Shown here in pieces: positions 43,894 to 51,546 of a stretch of DNA of 64,000 bases. Below the pieces are notes generated by a model that saw only the letters and a list, made by a program, of their open reading frames with translations, was not told the origin of the DNA and did no database searches. Position 1 is the stretch's first letter, and the number at the start of each line of letters is the position of its first letter. The position numbers and the translations under genes were made by a program. The stretch spans positions 992,001 to 1,056,000 of the forward strand of contig CAWHVW010000002.1 in the NCBI GenBank assembly GCA_963832965.1, given 5' to 3'. This DNA comes from CAWACP01 sp963832965 (GTDB lineage Bacteria; Acidobacteriota; Terriglobia; Bryobacterales; Bryobacteraceae).

Positions 43894-44978
43894 TGTCCTG
43901 TCTCCGAAGTCCGCTGACAAAAGCGTGCAACCGACGTCAGGATTTCATCGGCCGTCTTCGTCCAGACAAAGGGCCGGGGCGATTCGTTGGTGAGCGATAA
44001 ATATCTTTTGATGGCCGCTTCCAACTCGCGAATGCTGCGGTGAACGCCACGGCGAATCTGTTTCTCAGTAAGAGCGGCGAACCACCGTTCGACCAGATTG
44101 ATCCAGGAGGCGCTGGTCGGCGTGAAGTGCACGTGGAAACGGGGACGTTTGGCCAGCCATGCGCGGATGGCCGCGGTTTTGTGAGTGCCGTAGTTGTCCA
44201 GAATCAAATGGACGTCCAGCGACGCGGGCACTGCCTGCTCGATGGTGTCGAGAAACTTGCGGAATTCCACACTGCGGTGCCGGCGATGGCAGGCGCCGAT
44301 CACCGTTCCAGTCTGCACATCGAGCGCGGCAAACAGGGACGTGGTGCCGTGGCGCTTGTAATCGTGACTGCGGCGCTCGGCCTGTCCGGGACGCATCGGC
44401 AACAGCGGTTGCGTCCGGTCCAGCGCCTGAATCTGCGACTTCTCATCGACGCACAGGACCAGTGCGCGGTCCGGAGGATTCATGTACAGTCCAACGATGT
44501 CGCGAACCTTATCAATGAACAGCGGGTCTTTGGAAAGTTTGAACGTCTCGCTGCGATGCGGTTGCAGGGCGAACGCTCGCCAGATGCGGCTGACGGTGCT
44601 TCGGCTGAGTCCGCACTGCTTCGCCAGCGAGCGCGTACTCCAATGCGTGGCGTCACGCGGCAGCGATTCCAGAGTCATGGCCAGCACTCGCTCCACCTCC
44701 GCGTCGCTGACCTTGCGCGGTGTCCCAGGACGAGGCTCATCGAGCAATCCATCGAGGCGCTTTTCGACAAAGCGCGCCCGCCACTTTCCGACCATCTGTT
44801 TAGTGACCCGAAACTGATCGGCCACCTGGGTGTTGGTCTTGCCGCCGGCACAGGCCAGAATGATCTTCGCACGCAAGGCCAGCGCCTGAGCCGACTTTGG
44901 CCGCCGCGCCCACTCCAGCAGGGACCGTCGCTCCTCCGGTGTGATCACCAACTCGGGAAGCGGGCGTCCAATTCGCAT
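43890..44978 (-). CDS. IS630-family transposase
   Basis: 362 residues. An N-terminal helix-turn-helix pair (KTNTQVADQFRVTKQMVGKWRARF, then WSTRSLAKQCGLSRSTVSRIWRAF) precedes the DDE domain: D in LVLCVDEKSQIQALDRTQ, D in HLILDNYGTHKT and E in SWINLVERWFAALTEKQ. It cuts and pastes the element at TA sites. The last codons (TSETGH) read across the terminal inverted repeat, and the stop TAG is made from the target TA plus the flanking G, so the transposase ends exactly at the border. The frame is intact, so it may be active. Confidence 0.93.
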   Translation of the reverse strand: MRIGRPLPELVITPEERRSLLEWARRPKSAQALALRAKIILACAGGKTNTQVADQFRVTKQMVGKWRARFVEKRLDGLLDEPRPGTPRKVSDAEVERVLAMTLESLPRDATHWSTRSLAKQCGLSRSTVSRIWRAFALQPHRSETFKLSKDPLFIDKVRDIVGLYMNPPDRALVLCVDEKSQIQALDRTQPLLPMRPGQAERRSHDYKRHGTTSLFAALDVQTGTVIGACHRRHRSVEFRKFLDTIEQAVPASLDVHLILDNYGTHKTAAIRAWLAKRPRFHVHFTPTSASWINLVERWFAALTEKQIRRGVHRSIRELEAAIKRYLSLTNESPRPFVWTKTADEILTSVARFCQRTSETGH

Positions 44979-45051
44979 CGCCGTACTCCTTTGTACATGA
45001 GATGCAAACCGACCGTCCTGTTATTCAGCGGACTTCAGAGACAGGACACTA
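43891..45051. mobile_element. Complete IS630-type insertion sequence
   Basis: 1157 bp between TA duplications (43891-43892 and 45050-45051). Terminal inverted repeats of 25 bp match at 24 positions: left 43893-43917, right 45025-45049, both starting GTGTCCTGTCTC. Only the transposase gene is inside. The original target was a TA within the TAG stop of the peroxiredoxin-like gene, just before a MITE-like sequence. The near identity of the ends suggests recent arrival. Confidence 0.93.
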
Positions 45052-45096
45052 GCAGGATGCTGAAAAAGCCCGAAAACCGCTTGTTTACACGCGCGC
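45050..45096 (+). mobile_element. Truncated MITE-like element
   Basis: TA followed by GCAGGATGCTGAAAA and about 30 further bases that match the reverse complement of 13217-13263 with two differences. It then runs into the dispersed repeat (45106-45130) in place of the right-hand end. It lacks the palindrome of the 13156 copy. It directly abuts the right end of the IS630 element. Confidence 0.6.
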
Positions 45097-45105
45097 AGGT
45101 GCTTA

Positions 45106-45130
45106 CCGAACCGCGACGGTGACGGAGCGG
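45106..45130 (+). repeat. Dispersed repeat, copy C
   Basis: CCGAACCGCGAC GGTGACGGAGCGG, identical to copy A. It is fused to the MITE-like sequence, which shows that the two repeat families share a module around CAGGTG...CCGAACCGCGACGGT. Confidence 0.75.
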
Positions 45131-45181
45131 GGACCTGCCGGGCAGTTGAATCACTTCAGAAAAAGGAGCCAGGAGGCAACC

Positions 45182-45832
45182 ATGAGCACCAACGCGAGCG
45201 TGGCGAGAGTCGACATGAAGCTCGAGGCGGTCGTCATCCCCGTTTTGGATGTCGACGGCGCGAAGCAGTTCTACGGCAACCTCGGTTGGAGGCTCGACGC
45301 CGACTTCGCCTTCGATAACGGCTACCGGGTTGTCCAGTTCACGCCGCCCGGGTCGGGGTGCTCGGTCCAGTTCGGCAGTAACATCACGCCGGCCGCGCCC
45401 GGGTCGGCCCACGGCCTTTACCTGATCGTCCCCAACATTGAGGCTGCCCGCGATCATCTCGCCGCGCGCGGTGTCAAGGTCAGCGAGGTGTTCCACGCCG
45501 GGACGCCGGGCGCTCAGTTCCAGCCCGACGGCGCGAGAGGTCGCGTCGGCGGGCCTGCGCCCGATCGCGCCAGCTACGGTTCCTACGCCACGTTCAGCGA
45601 CCCGGACGGCAACGGGTGGCTGCTGCAGGAGATCACCACCCGGCTTCCCGGGCGCGTCGACCCCGCCCAAACGGTATTCGCCTCGGCGAACGATCTGGCG
45701 AGCGCGCTTCGGCGTGCGGAGGCCGCCCATGGCCAGCACGAGAAGCGCACCGGGCAGCGCGACGCGAACTGGTCCGACTGGTACGCAGCGTACATGGTGG
45801 CGGAGCAGGCCGGCGGGGAACTGCCGTTATGA
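45182..45832 (+). CDS. VOC-family (glyoxalase-like) protein
   Basis: 216 residues from ATG 45182, with AGGAGG 6 nt upstream. A single VOC domain is seen: AVVIPVLDVDGAKQFYGNLGWRLDADF, GSGCSVQFGSN, HGLYLIVPNIEAARDHLAARGVKVSEVFH and ATFSDPDGNGWLLQEITTR. The C-terminal 70 residues (ASALRRAEAAHGQHEKRTGQ and on) extend beyond the domain and are helical. Metal or substrate is not fixed by sequence. It is on its own; downstream lies a convergent membrane protein gene. Confidence 0.8.
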   Translation: MSTNASVARVDMKLEAVVIPVLDVDGAKQFYGNLGWRLDADFAFDNGYRVVQFTPPGSGCSVQFGSNITPAAPGSAHGLYLIVPNIEAARDHLAARGVKVSEVFHAGTPGAQFQPDGARGRVGGPAPDRASYGSYATFSDPDGNGWLLQEITTRLPGRVDPAQTVFASANDLASALRRAEAAHGQHEKRTGQRDANWSDWYAAYMVAEQAGGELPL

Positions 45833-45868
45833 GCGACGGCCACGTGAGATCTCCTGGGGCGTCGCGGA

Positions 45869-46231
45869 TCACGGCGATTCGCGGTAAAACCTGGCCCCGG
45901 CGAGGGTGGCCAGAATGAGGGCGGGCAGCGTTCCAATCATCAGCGGAATGACCGTGGCCGCGGGAAAAAAGCCGAAGGAGCACCACGTGGCGTCTCCCAG
46001 GCTGACCACGAACCACCACGCAAAAGCCGCTACGATTGCCGCCTTCGCGCCGGCACCGTAGCGTGGCCGGATGGCCGCGTAAAGCCACAGTATGGAAATC
46101 CCTTCCAGCAGATCAACCGCGGCATTGAACAGAACGAAGCCAGGCGTGGGCGCGCCCAGACGGTTCTTCGGCAGAGCGGCAAAATCCCGGCCGAGCAGTG
46201 CGGTGGCCATGGCGCCGAGTATGATCCACAA
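45869..46231 (-). CDS. Small membrane protein, four helices
   Basis: 120 residues from a TTG at 46231. Four hydrophobic segments and LYAAIRPRYGAGAKAAIVAAF, a loop found in a family of acidobacterial membrane proteins. The usual N-terminal helix seems shortened. An ATG a few codons upstream in a different frame (MSKRSLV) would give a better start if two bases were missing at 46232-46237, so a frame error is possible. No function is known. Confidence 0.5.
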   Translation of the reverse strand: MWIILGAMATALLGRDFAALPKNRLGAPTPGFVLFNAAVDLLEGISILWLYAAIRPRYGAGAKAAIVAAFAWWFVVSLGDATWCSFGFFPAATVIPLMIGTLPALILATLAGARFYRESP

Positions 46232-46243
46232 GACTCCGCTTGC

Positions 46244-46633
46244 TCATACCGTCGAATCGCGCAATTCCGGCGTCCGGATTTGAAAATTCTTGGACCGCCT
46301 TCCGTCCGCCTGCAGCCGACGATGCGCCTCGCGCCAGTCTGGCGCTTCATCCGTCTCCTCCTCCCAACGGACAACTGCCGCTTCGTCACACCACTCTTGC
46401 AGTCGTCGCATAGACTGCCGGTGCGGTCCCGCCAGCATAAACGCTTTCATCGCAACTTCCGTGGTCCAGACCGTGCGAGTCCAGTACGTCTGGTGAGTAT
46501 CACGAAGTAACGAGACCGCGATGTTCCCTTGCGCTTTCTTCGCCTGCCGGGCGCCGCGGAGGGCATAGAAGATAAAAGGCGGGAGATAACGCCAGGATCG
46601 GACGCGCAAGCGGGTTATCGAAACCACCGGCAC
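46244..46633 (-). CDS. DUF3291-like/antibiotic-monooxygenase-fold protein
   Basis: 129 residues. MPVVSITRLRVRSWRYLPPFIFYALRGARQAKKAQGNIAVSLLRDTHQTYWTRTVWTTEVAMKAFML has the pattern of the spheroidene-monooxygenase-like/DUF3291 family, a dimeric alpha-beta barrel. The C-terminal half is charged and helical. No substrate is suggested by neighbours. Confidence 0.65.
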   Translation of the reverse strand: MPVVSITRLRVRSWRYLPPFIFYALRGARQAKKAQGNIAVSLLRDTHQTYWTRTVWTTEVAMKAFMLAGPHRQSMRRLQEWCDEAAVVRWEEETDEAPDWREAHRRLQADGRRSKNFQIRTPELRDSTV

Positions 46634-46769
46634 ACGTCGATTGTATCTTCACCCAGCGTCGGCGCGGATGGTCTTGCAGGCAACTGATCATCACTGGTCC
46701 GGCTCAAATCGCCCAAAGTGGCTATTGCCCGCCGCACCCCTCCGAGAGATACTGAAACCCCGGCACCCG

Positions 46770-47579
46770 ATGGCAAACCAGCGCAGCATAACGTCAAATC
46801 TCGGGCTTTACGTGTACGGCGGGGCCGCCATCTTTCTCGGCGTCCTGGGCCTGGTCTCTGGCGACTTCGCCACCGCCTGGCAAAACGTCGGCGCCCACAT
46901 CCCTCTGCGCGTACCCCTCGCCTGGCTCACCGCGGTCATTGAGCTTGCCGCGGGGATCGCCCTCTTCCTGCCCCGCACCGCGCGCGCCGGCGCTTTGGCC
47001 CTGACGGTTGTCTACTCTGTTTTCACCCTCATCTGGGTGCCCCACGCCCTTGTGAATCTCGGCAATTACGACCCCATCGGCAATGTCTTTGAGGAGTTCG
47101 CCCTGGTCGCCGCCGGTCTGGTCCTCTGCGCCATCTACTCGCCTGCCGGTTCACCCATGGCGCGCCGCCGGCCCTATTTCGTGCTCCTCTTCGGTATTTG
47201 TCCTATCTCCTTTGGCATCGTCCACATTATCGACATGCCCGGCCTGCTGGGCTGGATTCCAGGTTGGCTGCCGCCGGCGAAGATGTTCTGGGCCTATGCC
47301 ACCACCATGGGCTTTTTCGGGGCCGCCGTGGCCATCCTCACCGGCATCATGGCGCCGCTTGCCGCGCGCCTCCTCACCGTGGAGATCGTGATATTCGAGT
47401 TGCTGGTCTGGATTCCGAATCTCTCCGCCGGGCCAGCCAGTCACTTCAATTGGGCCGGCAACGCGATCTGCATCGCTCTGGCCGGCGCCAGTTGGGTGGT
47501 CTCCGATTCCATCAGCGCGGCGGCAAAAACCAAACCAACCCCGGCGGAATCCCCCGCGGCAGTAAGCGCCTCCGCATAA
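46770..47579 (+). CDS. Integral membrane protein, DoxX-like features
   Basis: 269 residues from ATG 46770 (an upstream extension to 46641 has no start signal). Seven or so membrane helices: GLYVYGGAAIFLGVLGLVSGDFATAW, LAWLTAVIELAAGIALFLP, and further pairs. The helix-loop pattern with GIALFLPRTARAGA resembles DoxX/DUF417-type proteins. A C-terminal Ala/Pro tail follows. No catalytic residues are visible. Function unknown. Confidence 0.6.
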   Translation: MANQRSITSNLGLYVYGGAAIFLGVLGLVSGDFATAWQNVGAHIPLRVPLAWLTAVIELAAGIALFLPRTARAGALALTVVYSVFTLIWVPHALVNLGNYDPIGNVFEEFALVAAGLVLCAIYSPAGSPMARRRPYFVLLFGICPISFGIVHIIDMPGLLGWIPGWLPPAKMFWAYATTMGFFGAAVAILTGIMAPLAARLLTVEIVIFELLVWIPNLSAGPASHFNWAGNAICIALAGASWVVSDSISAAAKTKPTPAESPAAVSASA

Positions 47580-47644
47580 ACCTCCACCGCAGCGGGCTTC
47601 CCCTTTGAATACCAGAAAGCTGGCTGCGAAGAGGGAAACCAAAC

Positions 47645-47946
47645 TCAGATCCGCTCTTCCAAAAGCACCGTAACCGCGTCACCGGCTTCCTTGCCGATTG
47701 CTTCACGGACCTCTGTCTTTACGGGCAGTTTGTGCGTTCCGTCGCCCATGGCCATAAATGAGCTCCGGAACGGATGCCCATCGATTTTGCCGCGGACCTT
47801 AACCAGACCGCGAGTCCCAAAAAACGCAACGGATCGTGGCCAAACCACATAGGTCCAACCGCCCTTCCTGGCGCTTTTTGAAGCCGGGCGGTGAACTTTT
47901 CATTCAGCGCCTTTGCTCCGTTACTCTTCTTCGGACCTGCTGCCAC
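47645..47946 (-). pseudogene. DUF1905-family protein, one-base frameshift
   Basis: Starts at GTG 47946 behind AAAGGAGGT; the frame reads VAAGPKKSNGAKALNEKFTARLQKAPG and then leaves the family. The adjacent frame from about 47868 continues as KGGWTYVVWPRSVAFFGTRGLVKVRGKIDG to the stop at 47645, matching the DUF1905 beta barrel. One extra base near 47867-47868, in a GG run on the coding strand, joins the two as KAPGKGGWTYVVW. The repaired protein has about 100 residues. DUF1905 has no known function. Confidence 0.65.
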
Positions 47947-48097
47947 CGGACCTCCTTTCCCAACCCACCGCAAGGATGATATCGAGCAGAGTCGGTCAGA
48001 TCAAGCGTCCCCCGGTGGTCATATCAGTTTGGGCTTAAGTGGTATAGTCCTGGAACCCACAGCGCGGCAGCGCGTCAACTCCAACAGGGGGAGTCGG

Positions 48098-48670
48098 ATG
48101 CGTGCTGCTGCCTGGGTTTGCGCCGTGCTCTCCGCGGCGCCCATTCTTGCAAGCGAACGGATGAATGTCTCCGTCTGCCCCTTGGGGCGCCTCCGCGATT
48201 CCGCGGTGGTGGGCGCCGAAGCCGCGGCAGCGGGCCTGTTTCATTCCATGGACATCGACATCGTCTGGGCCAGGTGTGACGCCGGGCCGGTGGGGGAGGA
48301 AGCAACGCGGCAGCACTGGTTCACCATCCGCTTGCGGGACGACCGGCCGCCCGGCGCGCCCACTTCGGCATCGCTCGATACCCTGGGCGAAGCGTTTTTC
48401 TCGGACGACCAGGCAGGCTATCTCGCGGAGGTGTATTACAGAGCGGGCCAGGATCTCGCCTCCAGTGAACAGATGGCGCCCAGCGCGCTGCTGGGCTGCG
48501 TAATGGCGCACGAGCTCGGCCACCTGCTGCTCGGCCCCGGTCATGCCCCCGGCGGAATCATGCGTGCCGGGTGGAACGCCACCGATCTGGACGCCATCCG
48601 CCGCGGGTCCCTGAAGTTCAACGCCGCCGAGAGCGCCCGCATTCGCCAGAAGTTGCAGGATTCCCAGTAG
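48098..48670 (+). CDS. Secreted zincin-like metalloprotease candidate
   Basis: 190 residues from ATG 48098. A signal peptide MRAAAWVCAVLSAAPILASE leads to a mature protein with HELGHLLLGPGH (an HExxH zinc motif with a third His after an extra residue, HExxHxxxGxGH) followed by GGIMRAGW, which may serve as a Met-turn. These are features of metzincins, although the usual spacing is HExxHxxGxxH. The rest has no other domain. It would act in the periplasm or outside. The spacing makes this a divergent member, so activity is inferred. Confidence 0.65.
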   Translation: MRAAAWVCAVLSAAPILASERMNVSVCPLGRLRDSAVVGAEAAAAGLFHSMDIDIVWARCDAGPVGEEATRQHWFTIRLRDDRPPGAPTSASLDTLGEAFFSDDQAGYLAEVYYRAGQDLASSEQMAPSALLGCVMAHELGHLLLGPGHAPGGIMRAGWNATDLDAIRRGSLKFNAAESARIRQKLQDSQ

Positions 48671-48756
48671 CATCACCCTCAGCCTCGCCTGTCCCAAACC
48701 ACAAGGCCTCTACAAACCGCGTTCCCCGTCCGATATGAGGATAAGACCACTGCGCC

Positions 48757-49143
48757 ATGGCTACCCGTCCCCAGTCCGCCGCCTTCGACAAGCGAACAGA
48801 ACCTCGCGTGCTCTGCTCGCAACTCGTCGGCGTCGAGTGGACGGATCGCGAAGGCGGCGTGCGCAGCTGCGTCGCCAACCTGGAAGACATCTCCGCCTCC
48901 GGCGCTTGTCTGCACAGCGAAGAGCCCATTCCCGTCGAGGAATCCGTCAAGATCGCATACGGCGCAAACCACTTGTCCGGCGTCGTGCGCTACTGTGTCC
49001 ATTGCTCCGTCGGCTATCTTCTGGGCATTCAGTTCGAGCCCGAAACGCGCTGGTCGGACGAAAAGTTCCGGCCGCGGCACATGACCGATGTGGGGAAGTT
49101 GCTCAAGCAGGCCATTCGCCGGGCCAGGCTACCCCGCCACTGA
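48757..49143 (+). CDS. PilZ-domain protein
   Basis: 128 residues. PilZ domains bind cyclic di-GMP. The signature is present: KRTEPR (the RxxxR motif) and LEDISASGACLHS (the D/NxSxxG motif), which should bind c-di-GMP. It is a single-domain protein, with a helical C-terminus. The end of the gene overlaps by 15 bp the end of the convergent glycosyltransferase gene. Confidence 0.85.
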   Translation: MATRPQSAAFDKRTEPRVLCSQLVGVEWTDREGGVRSCVANLEDISASGACLHSEEPIPVEESVKIAYGANHLSGVVRYCVHCSVGYLLGIQFEPETRWSDEKFRPRHMTDVGKLLKQAIRRARLPRH

Positions 49144-50649
49144 AGGCACCGCGGCCAGCCTCCGGCGCCCGGAGCGAAACCGGACCCACGCGGCATTCAG
49201 CAGCAGCCCTGAGAGAACCAGATAAAACGGAGCCACCTCTTCGCGGTAACGATTATGGTCCCCCGCGGCAAACAGAATAGTGATCGCCGAATCATACGTG
49301 ATGTTGAACAGCAGAAAGACGACCGTCGCCGCGCGTGCCCGCGTCTCGGCGGTCCACCCGCGGTTCTTCGCAAGGCGGGCCATGAAAACCACGCCGCCCA
49401 CCAAACAGGCGGGAAACAGCAGAACGTTCAGCCAGGCCATCGGAACGTCATCCGCGGAGGGATCTGGATTGACGTAAAGCTCGCCCCCGGTGACGCGCTC
49501 GTACCACGTCAGAAAGGGCCGCAGCCGCGCCGCGCTGGCCACGCGATCGAAGGGAAACGCGTCGCTGGCCGGCAGCAGGTATCCGCGTACGTTGGCGCGA
49601 ACCTGCTTCCAGAAAAGCCCCGGGTACTCGCGGGTCACGATCTGAGCATCGTGGTAGTAGAGGTCCGCGATCTTCGCCGTCCACAGTGAATTCCAGTTAC
49701 TTTGCCCGGTGGTCTTCATGGGCATGTCCAGCAGGGGAATGCCGGTGGGCGGTGGTTGCTTCACAAACTCCGCGAACTGAGGGGTGTCGTCATCGTAATC
49801 CCGCTCGAGGATCCCGCTGATTTTGCCCTCGCTCTCCAGACGCGCCAGCACTTCGGGGGGCGCCTGCTGCGCCACCATATCGGCGTAGTTAATCTTCCTG
49901 TACACCTGTCCCGGGATGATGTCGCCGAACATCACGTAATTCTTGACATACACCCCGGTGATCAGCAGTGCCGGCGCTGCCAGGGCGCACAAACCCCTCT
50001 TCCAGTGATTCCTGGTTGCCCAGATCAGCGAAGTTGCAAGAAGCAGAAACCAGCTCAGGTGGAACACCCCGCGGACGCTGGCCACCACGGCGAGCGAGAC
50101 GAAATAGATCAGCGCATCGCCGAACTTCACTGTTCGAATGTACCGGCCCATGGACCATGCGGCCACGGTGAGTGCGGCCATCACCGGGTAGGTGTAGAAG
50201 ACCCAGTTCTCATACAGCACCGTGATCGGGCTCGCCGTAAACAGCGCCGCCAGCAGGAATGCCAGCCAGTGCGCCATGCCCAGGCTCCTCATTACGGCCA
50301 TCAGGCTGAAGCACAGCGCCAGCCCCAGCAACAAATGAATGACGAAGAATACGGCTTCCGGCCGCGCGGCTGTTTTCAGCACCAGTCCCAGGTACAAGTT
50401 GAACCCCGGTGGCTGCTCTCTCAGATAAAACAGGCTTTGCCAAAGATGCTCCCGGAGAAGCATGGGATCGAGGTATTGCAGGTACGTATCGATGGGTGAA
50501 AGGTCGGGCCGCGCGCCCATCAGAAAGTAAACCGCGCGGGATACGGTAAAACATAACGCCAGCGCGGAATACCAGCGTCCGCCGCCGGACCCGGTGGGCG
50601 TGCGGCGGATGGCCTGTAATGAGGTATCTTCTCTGATCTCGCTGGGCAC
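49129..50649 (-). CDS. Polytopic membrane glycosyltransferase-like protein (GT-C/PMT-like)
   Basis: 506 residues with about 10-11 membrane helices. ARPDLSPIDTYLQYLDPMLLREHLWQSLFYLREQPPGFNLYLGLVL is the first external loop, which in GT-C enzymes carries acidic catalytic residues, and later a large soluble loop (about 250-390) with aromatic residues. No family signature is decisive, so assignment to a PMT/ArnT-like group is tentative. It would use a lipid-linked sugar. It is divergent from a methyltransferase gene across 130 bp. Confidence 0.6.
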   Translation of the reverse strand: MPSEIREDTSLQAIRRTPTGSGGGRWYSALALCFTVSRAVYFLMGARPDLSPIDTYLQYLDPMLLREHLWQSLFYLREQPPGFNLYLGLVLKTAARPEAVFFVIHLLLGLALCFSLMAVMRSLGMAHWLAFLLAALFTASPITVLYENWVFYTYPVMAALTVAAWSMGRYIRTVKFGDALIYFVSLAVVASVRGVFHLSWFLLLATSLIWATRNHWKRGLCALAAPALLITGVYVKNYVMFGDIIPGQVYRKINYADMVAQQAPPEVLARLESEGKISGILERDYDDDTPQFAEFVKQPPPTGIPLLDMPMKTTGQSNWNSLWTAKIADLYYHDAQIVTREYPGLFWKQVRANVRGYLLPASDAFPFDRVASAARLRPFLTWYERVTGGELYVNPDPSADDVPMAWLNVLLFPACLVGGVVFMARLAKNRGWTAETRARAATVVFLLFNITYDSAITILFAAGDHNRYREEVAPFYLVLSGLLLNAAWVRFRSGRRRLAAVPSVAG

Positions 50650-50779
50650 GGCGTCTGGTCCGTTTATTGTACACTCCGTTTCCGGCGGTCGAAACCGCGG
50701 TCACCATAACCTGCCTGGTGGCGTCGATATCGGTCGCAAAGCGCCCGCTATTACGAAAATGATATAGACTAAGTTGGTC

Positions 50780-51529
50780 ATGGGCCATGCAACGGCTACC
50801 GCTTTTCCAGCGTCGGATGACGGAAACGGTGAGCAAGCCGAGGCGCCCGCCGTCACCATTTCGCTGGAAGAGCAACTAATCAGGATGCGCGAAGATTGGG
50901 ACCGCCGTGCATCCGAGAATGCCCGTTACTACGTGGCCACCGCGCAAGAGCAATGGAGCGATGAAGAGTTTTATGCTTCCGGCGAAGAAACGCTTCGGAC
51001 AGTCATTCTGAATGATATGACCAATATCGGCCAGGGAAAAGATCCGGCGGATATGCGGGTTCTCGAAATCGGATGCGGCGCTGGCCGGGTTACACGGGCT
51101 CTTGCCGGGCTGTTTGGCCAAGTGCACGCCGTAGACATAAGTGGCGAGATGGTGCGGCTGGCCCGGGACTTCGTGAAAGACTTTTCCAACGCCTTCATCT
51201 ACCAGAACAATGGCATGGACCTTTCAGTGGTTCCAGCGGGACCATTTGACTTCGCATTCTCCCGCCTGGTCTTCCAGCACATTCCCAGCCGGGATGTCAT
51301 TCAGACCTATGTTAACGAGGTTTACCGCCTGCTTCGACCCGGCGCTTTGTTCAAATTCCAGTTGCAAGGGTGCACCAGGGTGGAAGAGAAACCGGACGAT
51401 ACGTGGGTGGGCGTCCCGTCTTCAGAAGAACAGGCCATGCTCTTGGCGGCGAACGGCCATTTTGAATCTCGCTATCGCGTGGGTATTGAACAACAGGAGT
51501 TCTGGAATTGGTTCTTTAAGCCCGGCTAA
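50780..51529 (+). CDS. Class I SAM-dependent methyltransferase
   Basis: 249 residues from ATG 50780 (a TTG two codons upstream is possible). Motif I is DMRVLEIGCGAGRVTRALAG, then VHAVDISGEMVRLAR and DFAFSRLVFQHIPSRDVIQTYVNEVYRLLRPGALFKFQL. The substrate is unknown, though methyltransferases of this shape often act on lipids or small molecules. No partner gene is adjacent on this strand. Confidence 0.85.
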   Translation: MGHATATAFPASDDGNGEQAEAPAVTISLEEQLIRMREDWDRRASENARYYVATAQEQWSDEEFYASGEETLRTVILNDMTNIGQGKDPADMRVLEIGCGAGRVTRALAGLFGQVHAVDISGEMVRLARDFVKDFSNAFIYQNNGMDLSVVPAGPFDFAFSRLVFQHIPSRDVIQTYVNEVYRLLRPGALFKFQLQGCTRVEEKPDDTWVGVPSSEEQAMLLAANGHFESRYRVGIEQQEFWNWFFKPG

Positions 51530-51546
51530 GGCTCGCGGCGAGTGCG

